DNA of 64,000 bases, from assembly GCA_944989445.1 (NCBI GenBank), contig CALYLW010000121.1, forward strand, positions 393,001-457,000, given 5' to 3'. Positions within the stretch are counted from its first letter, which is position 1. Each line of letters begins with the position of its first letter. This DNA comes from Ampullaceana balthica. Lineage: Eukaryota > Mollusca > Gastropoda > Lymnaeidae. This document shows positions 1-11,891 of the stretch, piece after piece. The notes beneath the pieces were generated by a model that was not told the DNA's origin, did not search any database, and saw only the letters and a list, made by a program, of their open reading frames with translations. The position numbers and the translations under genes were made by a program.

Positions 1-250
1 CTCTGAAATCAGTCAATCATCTATCTTGTTCCGCCCCCCCCCCGCTAGGTTAAGACTTGGGGGGGGGGAGTCGGTTGACATACTAGTCTCTGGTGAAACT
101 CCCACCATTCACCCTCCCCCCTTCCATCCAGGCAACCTGCTAGCGTGGTCATTTCATCTACCCAAGTTACTGACCGGGGCATTTAAAACCTCTGCTCAGT
201 TCAGTCGTCGGCTTCCTTTTCATCTCCCAATTCAACAGAGTCAACATTTC
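1..250. other. Intronic sequence, nothing recognised
   Basis: Within the paladin intron after exon 9. It contains G/C homopolymer runs near 34-70 and no recognisable gene or mobile element. Confidence 0.4.
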
Positions 251-554
251 ACGCCAGAACTCCACATCTCGCGCTAGAACTCCACATCTCGCGCCAGAAC
301 TCCACATCTCGCGCCAGAACTCCACATCTCGCGCCAGAACTCCACATCTCGCGCCAGAACTCCACATCTCACGCAAGAACTCCACATCTCGCGCAAGAAC
401 TCCACATCTCGCGCCAGAACTCCACATCTCGCGCAAGAACTCCACATCTCGCGCCAGAACTCCACATCTCGCGCCAGAACTCCACATCTCGCGCAAGAAC
501 TCCACATCTCGCGCAAGAACTCCACATCTCGCGCCAGAACTCCACATCTCGCGC
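251..554. repeat. 20-bp minisatellite, about 15 copies
   Basis: Unit gcgccagaactccacatctc, with few substitutions (gcgcaag and gcgctag variants). Because 20 is not a multiple of three and the unit lacks stops, the minus strand stays open in several frames with a 20-residue superperiod; this is not a gene. Confidence 0.97.
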
Positions 555-1397
555 CTCCGGTCAACTGACCACCTGCACGCTCTCTGCTCCCGGAAGGTCG
601 GTCTATGCCCCATTTGAATGGAACATGCCGGCTCTTTGAATGTTAATCAGATTAACCGCCCCTAAATCTCGACAATATCATGTTAGTTATTGCAGTTCTT
701 TAATAGAGTTAATATTTAGAAAAGGTCATTTTGTTAAGTGTAATTCCTTATAAAATTTAATACAGCATCCTTTCATATTAATCTATTGCTTCATTGCATT
801 ATTTTTTTAAAAACACAAATTATTCTAATAATTTGTCTTTAGATCTATATCAATACTATGTGCATAAAACATGTGTAAAGGAATAATTTAATAGGATATG
901 TGTAAGCTTGAAATAAAAAACGACGTAACTAAACAACAAACGTATAGTCACACCATGTGAATGTGTACCTGATCTCTAAGGTAAGCATTAAAAGCTATCA
1001 GAAAGCAGTAGGTCTCCAAGGCACTCAGACATCCGGCATGCAAATGTTCGACTGTGCTGGAACTCTGTGGATACATATAAAGTCACTTTTTTTTAAAAAA
1101 ACACAAAAAGAAAAACATATGAGCAACTTAAAAAAGCTAAATTTTAAAGATCTTTTGAAATAGTATTGGAGATGTTTTATAGTATTATTATGTTTAATGT
1201 ATACATAATATTTTATTATTTTAATTATTATTTATTCTGCCTTTCTGTTTGTTTAGCTTCATTAAATGTGTTTTTTTTAATATTCTTCTTTTACTGGCAA
1301 AAGATACATTATCTAAAAAGCTCACTTTCCCAAGCGTTTCAATTGTCACTTTGCCGAGGTCTCTTGGTTTGTTTGCCCTGGCGCGTTCCTCTCTCAC
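555..1397. other. Intron, nothing recognised
   Basis: AT-rich sequence immediately 3' of exon 9 on the minus strand. I see no further paladin exon and no known repeat end here. Confidence 0.4.
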
Positions 1398-1499
1398 CTG
1401 AGTATGTTTAGAGGCGGCTGCCTCGAGCTTCTTCTTGTGTTCAGCGATGCATGTTCTGAGGTTGATGACCTGCGAGCACTCATCTATGACGGCATCCAC
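1398..1499 (-). CDS. PALD1: Paladin coding exon 9 (last exon in window)
   Basis: Residues 350-383, 34 codons, phase 0 at both ends. The acceptor is gcacgtgcag|GTG and the donor is a strong CAG|GTGAGA. The peptide VDAVIDECSQVINLRTCIAE then HKKKLEAAASKHTQ matches the EVDxAI...LR..I...KKLE helices that close the first repeat of paladins. No further exon is recognisable between here and position 1, so the gene continues beyond the left edge. Confidence 0.87.
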
Positions 1500-1570
1500 C
1501 TGCACGTGCAATAAGAAGATACCCGAGTTTGTATTCAGACGTTAGCAGTCGTTATATTTCGCTCATATAT

Positions 1571-2375
1571 ACAGTGTAACCTCTTATAACGAGCATAATT
1601 CGTTCCAAAATATTACTCGTTAAACGAACCAATTTTTCCTATACAAATCAATGTAAAATACGATAATGCGTTCCATACTAAAAAAATACTCATATTTCAA
1701 TAACTTTTATTAACATTTATTCAAATAAAATTACTTTGAATTGTTAAGGAGTGTAACAACTTGGAATACAATTTATATTTGAAACAAAGAAACATAAATA
1801 AAAATATGAATTTATGACAAATTAATCCTTTTTAGTTTTCTAAAGACATTGTTTTTGCCGACGGTTCAAAATTTGACGAAAATGTGTCGTCACCGTTTTG
1901 TAGATATTCTTGACCCTCCCTTTGAAGCATCCATCTCCTTAATTGTGTTTTAGTTCTTGAGAATAGTGCAGATCGTTGATTTTGACCGATTGTATGTGCG
2001 CTCTAGATAAGACACCCTCACACTTTATACTTGCTTTTAAATGATTTTACGTTTCATTTCAACGGTTATTTTTTCTCTCTTATGATTATCTTCTTGTGGA
2101 TTTTTCTTCGAAGGCATTTTAGTACAGTTTATTAAACTTTAAGCACACAAAAATTACGAATATTGTCTGACGAAAACAATACGCTAACAGACGGATTACT
2201 AAACACAAACTTATGCATCGGCGCGTAAGTCCCAGGTCACAAATTAAAGTCGGGAAAAAGAGACTTCCCCTGACTGTGTAACTCGTTATGCGAAATGTTG
2301 CAGGTTAAGAGAGCATTTTTTTCTTTTTTTTTATTGCTCGTTATGCGCAAAACTCGTTATGAGACAGCAATTCAA
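1571..2375. mobile_element. Possible degenerate pogo/Tigger-like DNA element
   Basis: Begins CAGTGTAACCTCTTATAACG after a TATA context and contains several 'ctcgttatgcg / cataacgag' inverted motifs near its right part (2280-2365). The style of terminus (CAGTG..ACCTC..TAACGA) recalls pogo/Tigger ends. No transposase frame and no exact right boundary or TA duplication could be fixed, so family and limits are tentative. Confidence 0.35.
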
Positions 2376-3114
2376 AAGTAGGAATTAATTATGCACCTAA
2401 AACCCTCAGGCCGTAGACAAGCGCTGCAAGACACAAAAGAGAACTGATGGCTATAATAAAATTGCCATCGATGAAAATGTATAAAGATGGCAAACTGGAA
2501 TATTCATCAGTCAGATCGAAGTTATTCTTGTTCTCCATATTTGGTCTATGAATGAGTATTTTGCTTCACCATGGGATATTGTTGAGTTTGTGAAGAATCT
2601 TATTAAAAACCATTTGTATTTCTCTTGATGATTTTACAGGCGTCTACTTTTGTCGTTTCAATTAGTGATGCATATTTTCCGAATAATGATTACACTAACA
2701 CATTGTAATTATCAAAAAATATTTTTAATACGCATTTCCCCTTTAAAAACAGAATGCGCCACAATTTTGAATAAGTAATACATAATACTATCAGTAAAAG
2801 TGATAAGCAAAAAAAATTTTTAATGAAATATGAGTTGAGGTAGTTCCAAGATATTTGACAATGTTGGATGATTGGCTACATATATGTGACAGGGTAAAAG
2901 GGGTGGGGATAAATAAATCAACGCGATTTATTGATATCCCATAAAATAGAACAACTATTTTTTATCGAATATGAAACAATAATTATGTAGATTTCTAATT
3001 ATGGTCTTTTTTTTAGGCTTTACATCAGGGGCATTCTAAATAATGTTCTAATTTTTAGTTCTAATCTTTGAGTTCTTTTTAACCCCAAATGTTTACCACA
3101 AAATCCTACTTTTT
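2376..3114. other. Intron 8 sequence, nothing recognised
   Basis: AT-rich, no exon, RNA gene or clear mobile-element end seen. Confidence 0.4.
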
Positions 3115-3661
3115 AAATCCCTTATATTAACTTCACCGCCGTCTCTCTCTGTCTCTCTGTCTGTCGTCATCTCATGGGCGGGCGAAAAATCAAAATTCAA
3201 AAATGACCCACTTCCCGTAATCCGATCGAGCTGAAACTTGGCATACGGACCCGTGTCACCTAACAATGCATCGTATCAAAATTTCAGATCCATCGAACGT
3301 ACCGTAATTAAATTAATGCATTTTTAGTTTATCCTAATATAATGTATGTAATTCAAATTCACTGTTTGTTATTGTTTTTTTTCCCACGTGAGAGTTTGAG
3401 TTGACGCGTTGATGCGACCCATCGAAGTACCAGCGTGCTTTTGTTTACATTTTACGTGTCAAGCAATCGGTGACCAGACTTTTCCCCATCTCCCCCCACC
3501 CACCCAACCCCCCACACCCCCAGGGTTGTGAAGCAAAGTTGAGTTACGACAGATTCAGTCTGTAAATGTTTGTCGCGTTTGAAAATAATCAATACTGTTA
3601 GTTATGTCTCATCTATAAGGGATTTATAGTCAAAAACTTTGATTTTACGGGTTTGTTTTAT
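3115..3661 (+). repeat. Family A interspersed repeat, copy A1
   Basis: Starts AAATCCCTTATATTAAC, carries a short (CT)n, a GGGCGGGCG...AAAATGACCCACTTCC block, a GATC..GAAACTT..ACCTAACAATGCAT block and a TTTTGTTTACATTTTACGTG block, and ends AAGGGATTTATAGTC followed by AAACTTTG...GGGTTTGTTTTA. The termini form an imperfect inverted repeat (AAATCCCTTATAT). No coding frame. It is followed head-to-tail by copy A2. Confidence 0.85.
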
Positions 3662-3662
3662 T

Positions 3663-4188
3663 AAATCCCTTATATTAACGTCACCAGCGTCTATGTCGTC
3701 ATATCTCTCTCTCTCTCTCTCTCTCTGTCTGTCTGTCTTGGGCGGGCGGAAAAAGAAAAGTAAAAAATGACCCACTTCTCGTGATCCGATCGAGCTGAAA
3801 TTTGGCACACGGTCCCGTCTCACCTAACAATGCATTGTATCAAAATTTCAGATCAATCGAACGTACCGTCATTAAATTAATGCATTTGTTTAGTTTATCC
3901 TTATATAACGTATGTAATTCAAACTCACGGTTTGTTATTGTTTTTTTTGCCACGTGAGAGTTTAAGTTGACGCTTTGACGCGACCCATCGAAGTACCGGC
4001 GTGCTTTTGTTTACATTTTACGTGTCATGCTGAGCTCGCCCCCCCCCCTAGGGTTATGAAGCAAAGTTGAGTTAAGACTGTTTCAGTCTCTAAATGTTTG
4101 TAGCGTTTGAATATAATCAATACTGTTAGTTATGTCTCATATATAAGGGATTTATAGTCAAAACTTTGTTTTTACGGGTTTGTTTTAT
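3663..4188 (+). repeat. Family A interspersed repeat, copy A2
   Basis: Same block order as the copy immediately upstream, with only one base between the two. It includes a (CT)n tract at about 3705-3728 and a run of C near 4040. Similarity to A1 is high throughout, so this looks like a tandem pair. Confidence 0.85.
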
Positions 4189-4943
4189 CTCTGCATTTTC
4201 TTAGTGAAACCTGCTTTCTGGTAATATCTTATCATTGACTTGGTACCACATTGTAATACTAAGCTGTTTGACGAAATGTCGAGTGGTATCAAGAAACTTT
4301 CCACACATAAATAACCAGATTTTTAGAAGATTGGACATTTTTAATATTTATAGTTATAATTTATTATAATAATAATAACAAAATAAAATATCTTTAAGAT
4401 CAACCTTTATTTAATCACATTATTTTGATGTTGTTATTAATTTTAAATGAACTGAAAATTCATTAAATAATAAAATGTATACACGTTTTTTTTAATGATC
4501 ATTTAAAGTGATAGAATTAAAGCTCTCAACCAGAGAATCAATTTTTAAAACACTAAAACTTTTAGTAATTATAATAAATTAAAATCAAGAAATAATTTGA
4601 CAATTCTCTTTATGTCCTTTAAATATTTTTTTTTAAATTCGCATTATTTAGCTCACAGTAGTTTTTTGCAAATAAGTGAGTTGAAAACTGACAAATATCA
4701 CGCTTGTCGACACAATGTGTTTTTTTTATTATTTTTTATTTCATTTTTTTTTAAAATTTTCTCTAAGATAAATTGAGCCTCAATCGGATGGTAATTTGTT
4801 GAAATCTAAGAAAATATACTTTTTTAAACAATAAAATCAGTTTTGTTTCCTCGTTAACATCTACTGTAATGATGGATCTGCATCTCTAAAAATTTCAGCT
4901 CTCTAGCTAACCGGGAAATGGTTTGATTGAGGTCGAACGATTA
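4189..4943. other. Intron 8 sequence, nothing recognised
   Basis: Very AT-rich with A/T homopolymers. No gene signal. Confidence 0.4.
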
Positions 4944-5236
4944 GGGGGACGCGGTGGTCGAGTGGCAGCGCACTGGACTGTCGTACCGATGGTCACGGGT
5001 TCGAATCCGTGTGAAGGCAAGGGTTTGTTCCCGGGGCCTAGGGCGTCCCTGAGTCACCCCGCTCCGAATGGGTACCTAACACTACATGTAGTTAGGCGGC
5101 TGGGTAATGCGTGGAACCCACAAAGCCGTGGCCTGTGAATACTGCATCACTTGCCAACAGATCATCTGTCATGGTCTGTGGACGCAACTATCTTCTGCAT
5201 AGAAGGAGCGTCTGTATAGATAAGATAAGATCGATT
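4944..5236 (+). repeat. tRNA-derived SINE with (GATAA)n tail
   Basis: The head is tRNA-like, with an A box GTGGTCGAGTGGC and B box GGTTCGAATCC spaced as in a tRNA, so an internal RNA polymerase III promoter is likely. A body of about 200 bases follows, then a tail with TCTTCTGCATAGAAGGAGCG and a GATAA microsatellite. The tail is shared with LINE remnants elsewhere in the window. It is a SINE and not a tRNA gene because the acceptor stem does not close and the body continues. Confidence 0.88.
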
Positions 5237-6530
5237 ATTAGCAGATATTCAGATTGATCAGTGAGTTAAATAAACGTGTTGAAAACAAATGATCCTGTCA
5301 AAATGTGTAGGAATTCAACAAAACTTTTAATATCTCAAACTGTCCTTCTTATTTATATGACTATTGTGCAAAGTGCACTACTATTCCAATTTAATGTCCA
5401 AGAATTTTCACTCACCTTCATATCCTTATTTGACAGTTCTGAACTCACAGAACATATTGTATCAAGTTATGTGATCTTGTTCAAAGAAAAGTTTAAAAGA
5501 ACAGAATCAAGCACACGCTAAAAGAACGTTACCATACTTTACATCACAGGCTTTACTCGGCTCTCAGGTCATTCTGAACAAGATGTTGTTTTTTTTTGTG
5601 TGCCTGAAATACGTAACCAATCTTTTTCCTGGAATATTTTACCCCACGGCCTTAAACTTGTCATTCGTAACATGTGACTTGGCTCTTTCGCTACTTAGCC
5701 CCATGCCATTATAGGATTTGGGGCATCTGTTCGTGGCCAATTTCAGCGTCTGTCGCCAGAGACCGATAACACCGTTAACTCGGCTTCTACCGGACTTAGG
5801 CTTCAGTTTCAGTGGCTTTACTTTAATTGATCCTGGTAGAGACAAACAGATCGTGTTGTCAGTGTCTAATGGATTAAACACAACACCAGATCCAGGCTAC
5901 CGCTTTCAGCCCCTCACTGATTTTTTCAAAATCCTTTGTATGCAGTTTTTTTAATAAGATTCAAAACAATGTTATTTCTTCTGTTTTTTGTTGTTGTTTA
6001 TTTTTTTGTTTAACATGTCTCTGTTTTGAGACTTCTGTTTTTACAGTCACCAGTAGATAACTAAAAAATTATGAAACTGTTTTTTTTTAAATTAAAAAGC
6101 TGTTTTAGTTTCCATAACTCCCGAAGTTCTGGGACGTGGAGCTTACACACCTATTCATCCTGAAGGTCACACATTTATTCGCTAAAAGCCGCGCCCCGTA
6201 TACCATTATCTTAGCACTGAAAAAGATTGTCATTGTGTAAATTGTAATGAACGTGCCAAACGAGATTCACACGCTCGGGAAAGCTCAGGGCTTTGATTAA
6301 TTGCATGAGAGAGGACGAAAAACACGCGCTCATCTTAACTCACCTCCCATGTCCTTGATTTTTTGCTTGTTCTTAATTTTTAATTGCCCGATGTTTTGAC
6401 CTTGTGGAGTGCAAATAATATTTAAAACTTGTCCAATTTGAAATTTGGAAGTGGAGATTTTTAATTCAATGTAAAATAAATGAGAAGAAATGGATTAAAT
6501 GAGTCATCTTTGTATTGGCTCTTGTGGATA

Positions 6531-6536
<6 letters not shown>
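5237..6536. other. Intron 8 sequence, nothing certain
   Basis: 5640-5935 is less AT-rich and open on both strands, but I do not recognise either translation. The remainder is AT-rich without features. Confidence 0.4.

Positions 6537-6571
<35 letters not shown>
6537..6571. repeat. (TA)n microsatellite
   Basis: Alternating TA tract that abuts the left end of a repeat element; a second TA tract lies at its right end. Confidence 0.95.
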
Positions 6572-7250
6572 TAGTAACAAAGCCCGCCCAAGGACGGGAA
6601 TAAGTGTAGGGCGACCTGTAAAGTTCATGGACGCTATGTTTTGGTAGTTGTTATGCTGAAGCGTTTGCAGGACATTGTCGTCGCAGGGCAGGGATGTGGA
6701 CAACAACAACAACAACAAAAACAGCAAAAGCAACAAAACAACAACAGCAACAACAACAAAAACTACAACAACAGCAACAAAAACAAAGCAACAACAACTA
6801 CAAAACAAAAACAACAACATCAAAACAACAACAACAAAACAACAACAAAACAACAACTACAACAACAACAGCAACAACAACAAAGAAACAACAACAACAA
6901 AACAAAAACAACAACAACAGCAAAACAAAAACAACAAAACAACAACAACAATAACAGCAACAAAAAACAAACAACACTTAAAACTCTTGCCACTACCCAC
7001 CAGGACCATCAAGGAAAAAGCAGAATTGTCATTGGAATAAGCGGCAGGCATCACTTCAAGATGGGAACAACATAATGAATTATGACCAAAAAAAACTGCA
7101 CCAAAAATAACTCGTTTTGAACCTCAGCGTAATATGTAAATTTTTCTCCGCTAGTGATTGGCTGTAGGAGTCATATGTGTTTGAGGGACCAATCGCTATA
7201 GATGACGGGACAGAAAGGACGGAAACTTGCCTGTTATTATATAGGATAGG
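6572..7250. mobile_element. Repeat element inserted in (TA)n (family D)
   Basis: Begins ctagtaacaaagcccgccc and ends acttgcctgttattatat, flanked by TA microsatellite on both sides. It carries a minus-strand copy of the module CAAAACGAGTTATTTTTGGT (near 7100-7122) that also occurs in the GCGCC-rich repeats at 15.8-17 kb and 59 kb, so the two families appear related. There is no transposase; the classification is open. Confidence 0.6.
6699..6976. repeat. CAA-rich microsatellite
   Basis: Imperfect CAA/CAAAAA tract inside the family D element. It yields long Gln/Asn/Thr-rich frames on the plus strand and Val/Leu-rich frames on the minus strand; these are repeat artefacts. Confidence 0.95.
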
Positions 7251-7251
7251 A

Positions 7252-7252
<1 letters not shown>

Positions 7253-7324
<72 letters not shown>
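7253..7324. repeat. (TA)n microsatellite
   Basis: Perfect alternating TA tract, the right partner of the tract at 6537-6571. Confidence 0.95.
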
Positions 7325-7331
<7 letters not shown>

Positions 7332-7734
7332 ATATGATAAGTTTTCTACTTAGTGTTTAAAGTAATTTTATAACTGTGTGTATATCAAATTCTACATGTG
7401 CTTATGCGTTTAACGTTTAATGGTTTGGCTTACTTAAACACCTTCATATCAATAATATTTAAGGTACCCAAAAGAAAAAGCCTTGTTTCATTTATCGATA
7501 TTATTTTAATTTTTAAATGATTTTCTTATTTCATTTTTACTTACTCACTATCCATGAGCCATATCGTTGAAAACTTTAAAGAAATGTAATCCTTTATTAG
7601 TACTTAAACATATACTCCATCCAACCCACCTACATTTGTGTTTTTCCGATACTTAAATAATAACCATTACCGGTGTGTATGCTCTTCATTCTTCAAAAAA
7701 TATTAACTTTGTATTCATACGAACAGTTAATAGT
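7325..7734. other. Intron 8 sequence, nothing recognised
   Basis: AT-rich spacer between the TA tract and the 28-bp array. Confidence 0.4.
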
Positions 7735-9321
7735 CATCCTAACACACACATGCCAAGCCTGCCATCCTAACACACCCATGCCAAGCCTGCCATCCTAACA
7801 CACCCTTGCCAAGCGACCATCAAAACACACACATGCAAAGCCGCCATCCTAACACACACATGCCAAGCCTGCCATCCTAACACACCCATGCCAAGCCTGC
7901 CATTCTAACACACACACGCAAAGCCTGCCATTCTAACACACACATGCCAAGCCGCCATCATAACACACACATGCCAAGCCTGCCATCATAACACACTCAT
8001 GCGAAGCCTGACATCCTAACACACCCATGCAAAGCCGCCATCATAACACACACATGCCGAACCTGCCATCATAACCCACCCATGCCAGCCGCCATCCTAA
8101 CACACACATGCCAAGCCTGCCATTCTAACACACACACGCCAAGCCTGCCATCCTAACACACCCATGCCAAGCCTGCCATCCTAACACACTCATGCCAAGC
8201 CTGCCATCCTAACACACCCATGCCAAGCCACCATTATAACACACCCATGCCAAGCAACCATCATAACACAAACGCGCCAAGCCTGTCATCCTAACAGACA
8301 CACGCCAAGCCTGCCATCCTAATACACCCATGCCAAGCCTGCCATCCTTAACACACCCATGCCAAGCCTGCCATCATAACACACACGCGTTAAGCCGCCA
8401 TCATAAAACACACGCGCCAAGCCTGTCATCCTAACACACACACGCCAAGCCTGCCATCCTAACACACCCATTCCATGCCTGCCATCCTAACACATCCATG
8501 CCAAGCCACCATCATAACACACACGTGTTAAGCCGCCATCATAACACACACGCGCCAAGCCTGTCATCCTAACACACACACGCCAAGCCTGCTATCCTAA
8601 TACACACACGCCAAGCCTGCCATCCTAACACACCTATGCCAAGCCTGCCATCCTAACACACCCATGCCAAGCCTGCCATCCTAACACACCCATGCAAAGC
8701 CTGCCATCCTAACACACCCATGCCAAGCCTGCCATCCTAACACACCCATGCCAAGCCTACCATCCTAACACACCCATGCCAAGCCTGCCATCCTAACACA
8801 CCCATGCAAAGCCTGCCATCCTAACACACCCATGCCAAGCCTGCCATCCTAACACACCCATTCCAAGCCTGCCATCCTAACACATCCATGCCAAGCCACC
8901 ATCATAACACACACGTGTTAAGCCGCCATCATAATACAGACGCGCCAAGCCTGTCATCCTAACACACACACGCCAAGCCTGCTATCCTAATACACACACG
9001 CCAAGCCTGCCATCCTAACACACCTATGCCAAGCCTGCCATCCTAACACACCCATGCCAAGCCTGCCATCCTAACACACCCATGCAAAGCCTGCCATCCT
9101 AACACACCCATGCCAAGCCTGCCATCCTAACACACCCATGCCAAGCCTACCATCCTAACACACCCATGCCAAGCCTGCCATCCTAACACACCCATGCAAA
9201 GCCTGCCATCCTAACACACCCATGCCAAGCCTGCCATCCTAACACACACACGTCATGACTGTCATCATAACACCCTCACAGGTCACGCCTGACATCCTTA
9301 CACACACATGTTAAACCTGAC
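7735..9321. repeat. 28-bp minisatellite, about 55 copies, with higher-order repeat
   Basis: The unit is close to cacacccatgccaagcctgc followed by catcctaa. Variants (acgcgttaagccgccatcat, ttccaagcct) recur in the same order about 390 bp apart (for example the ttcc variants at 8471 and 8861), so a block of about 14 units was itself duplicated. It lies directly 3' of exon 8 in intron 8. Confidence 0.97.
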
Positions 9322-9371
9322 GTACCAAAAACTAATGTCACACCATCCAGCTATGTAATGTAAACACCAAC

Positions 9372-9477
9372 CTGCTGTTTAATGAGGTTTCCATCTTTTA
9401 AATGTGCCACTAGTTTCTGCACGGCTTTGTACTCCCCTTCCCTGTAGTCTGGACGCTTGCTGTTTATCAGGTGAGTG
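9372..9477 (-). CDS. PALD1: Paladin coding exon 8
   Basis: Residue 314 (split) to 349. The acceptor is tttgaccag|C; the first base completes Cys314. The donor is CAG|GTTGGT in phase 0. The peptide contains RPDYREGEYKAVQKLVAHLK followed by DGNLIKQQ, the REGE(Y/F)xxVxxL helix that follows each phosphatase-like loop in paladins, with the downstream LxDG turn. Confidence 0.86.
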
Positions 9478-10659
9478 CTGGTCAAAAACCAAAGAAGATA
9501 AACAAGGTCAAGGCTAACCTCTTCATGACGAGCTATTAAATCTGTTTTTGTTTTTTCTTGAAGGATATCCTACATGTGGAAGAAAATCTGAAGCCCCGAG
9601 CCTAATGCTCTTCATGGGTCTTCCCGAAACACACCCCCCCCCTTTTTCAGCTCCCTCGCCACCTAAGGGACCTAACAGCCGAGAGACCCCGCGGAACGGT
9701 CGCTTCTGAAGCGGCTGCCAGGGCATCCAAGACATAAAGTCGAAAATGCCTCACACTTAATGTGACCTCACAAAGGAGGGGTGGAATTTTCCCTCCTTTG
9801 ACTCGCTACCACTTCGGCCACACCCCCGACAAAGCACATGAGTCTCTATGGTTAGGACTTCCGCAAACCGGGGGATCATCAATGACCTACCTAGGGAAGC
9901 ATATAAGATATTTCTTTTTTAGGACAATCTCATGATTAATTAACATGATGTAAACTGGACACAAAATTCGATCAATTTTTTATAATAATATGAACTAGCT
10001 CCCAGGTTCCCAACACATATGTTAATTTACTTCAAAAGTAGCGAAATTCAAAATCTTCTTGATTGCTCTCCACACATGAAATTTAAATCTTTGAATATGA
10101 ACCCCTTAAAATAGCCATAATATCTTTTTACACACGCACAAAGTTAAATTGGGACTGAATCACTAAAAAACAATCTACCAACAACAAACTAATGGTGAGT
10201 AATTTAATCAGTAATATGTAAGTTATGAAACTTATGATTTAATCAAGCCAAGACTACCAATTTTTAATCAATGAGATGTATAGCAATTAATACTGATGTT
10301 TTAGACTGGCGTGATATTTTTAAGTGAGAGGAAAAGAACACAAATTAATCAATTCATTTCCCCAACTAATCACTAATTATCTAACGCCATAAAAATAAAT
10401 TATTCTGTAAGTAATATTCAAGTCGGACAAAGTAAAGTTGCAATAAAAGAATAAGCAATGTTTTTTTTATTTTACAAAATATAAAACATCAGATATGTTC
10501 GTTAAATGATATTCTTTTAAAATGCCCTCAAAAGCGTTTATTTTTGCAAACTAAAAAAATAAAAACATTTTTGTGATAAATATGCGTGTAAAAAACTAAG
10601 TCTGCCTTTGCGCATCAAAGAAGCTTTACACAAAGGTATATGCTATCATCACTATATAT
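9478..10659. other. Intron 7, mostly unrecognised
   Basis: 9590-9900 is GC-richer. On the minus strand it has GTGTGGCCGAAGTGGTAGCG, which resembles a tRNA-derived A box (TGGCCGAGTGG), but no B box is found, so a SINE is only possible. The rest is AT-rich. Confidence 0.35.
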
Positions 10660-10912
10660 AATTTTCAATCTCTTTCACGTCTGTCTGTCATGTCTGTCCG
10701 TGACGCTACTAATTTTAGAAAGCAGCGCACCAAATTACTTCACCAAAAAATAACTCTTTTGGAACGGCCGCATACAATTGTTCAATAGGGAAATAAATGA
10801 ATAAAATAAAAATAAATAAAATAAATGAAAGTTCTGTATTACGTTATTTTTTAATCTGATGTGTATTTATTTTGAAAACTTCCGTCATTTTTGACGGGTG
10901 ATACACTAGTTC
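10660..10912 (-). repeat. Family C repeat fragment
   Basis: Ends gacgggtgatacactag, the reverse complement of the terminus at 15762, and includes the block TAGAAAGCAGCGCACCAAAT shared with family C. Confidence 0.65.
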
Positions 10913-11230
10913 AAAAATAAAGAGCGTAACTCGAATGACTTATTCAAGTTATACAACGATATAGGAAAAGTTCAGGAGTCACCGCCGCTATTGTTAAGGT
11001 CCACATCTCGCTGCAACTGTTTGGTGGCTTTTCTGTAGTATTTTGATATCTTGATCCACGATAATTTTAGCGTGACTCTTGACATACAGTGTAATTCAAA
11101 TTACGTGTAATAGAACCATAAGAGTCACTGTAATTGAGATGTCGACTGTCGTCGCACCGGGCAGAAAATATGTTACTACACGTTCGGAGGGGTCTGAAGG
11201 TTACAAGAATAACAAAATTCCCACATATTT

Positions 11231-11891
11231 AAGTAATAGCTACCTCCATATTAAGTACTAGTACCTCCCTATTAAGTAATAGCTACCTTTCTATTAAGTA
11301 ATAGCTACCTCCCTATTAAGTAATAGCTACCTCCCTATTAAGTAATAGCAACCTACCTATTAAGTAATAGCTATCTCCCTATTAAGTAATAGCTACCTCC
11401 CTACTAAGTAATAGCTACCTCCTTATTAAGTAATAGCTACCTCCCTACTAAGTAATAGCTACCTCCCTATTAAGCAATAGCTACCTCCCTATTAAATAAT
11501 AGCTACCTCCCTATTAAGTAATAGCTACCTCCCTATTAAGTAATAGCAACCTCCCTATTAATTAATAGCAACCTCCCTATTAAGTAATAGCTACCTCCCT
11601 ATTAATTAATAGCTACCTCCCTATTAAGTTATAGCTACCTCCCTATTAAGTAATAGCTACCTCCCCATTAAGTAATAGCTACCTCCCCATTAAGTAATAG
11701 CTACCTCCCTATTAAGTAATAGCTACCTCCCTCTTAAGTAATAGCTACCTCCCTATTAAGTAATAGCCACCTCCCCATTAAGTAATAGCTACCTCCCTAT
11801 TAAGTTATAGCTACCTCCCTATTAAGTAATAGCCACCTCCCCATTAAGTAATAGCTACCTCCCTACTAAGTAATAACTACCTCCCTATTAA
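11231..11891. repeat. 22-bp minisatellite, about 30 copies
   Basis: Unit aagtaatagctacctccctatt (given here as 22 bases: aagtaatagc then tacctccctatt). Point variants and no frame of interest. Lies in intron 7. Confidence 0.97.

Noticed and set aside
167..613. Long minus-strand open frames with Cys/Trp/Arg-rich repeats
   Set aside because: They follow from a stop-free 20-bp minisatellite read in shifting frames; no conserved domain or splice evidence.
4944..5020. Functional tRNA gene
   Set aside because: A and B boxes are present, but the stems do not close as a tRNA and the sequence continues into a SINE body shared with 58019.
6641..7075. Gln/Asn-rich 'prion-like' protein frame
   Set aside because: Produced by a CAA microsatellite open in all three plus frames inside a repeat element.
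7735..9321. CRISPR array
   Set aside because: Units are directly adjacent with no unique spacers, in a eukaryotic intron; it is a minisatellite. The same applies to the other arrays.
9590..9900. SINE on the minus strand with A-box-like TGGCCGAAGTGG
   Set aside because: No B box at the expected distance and no recognised tail; left as an unassigned segment.
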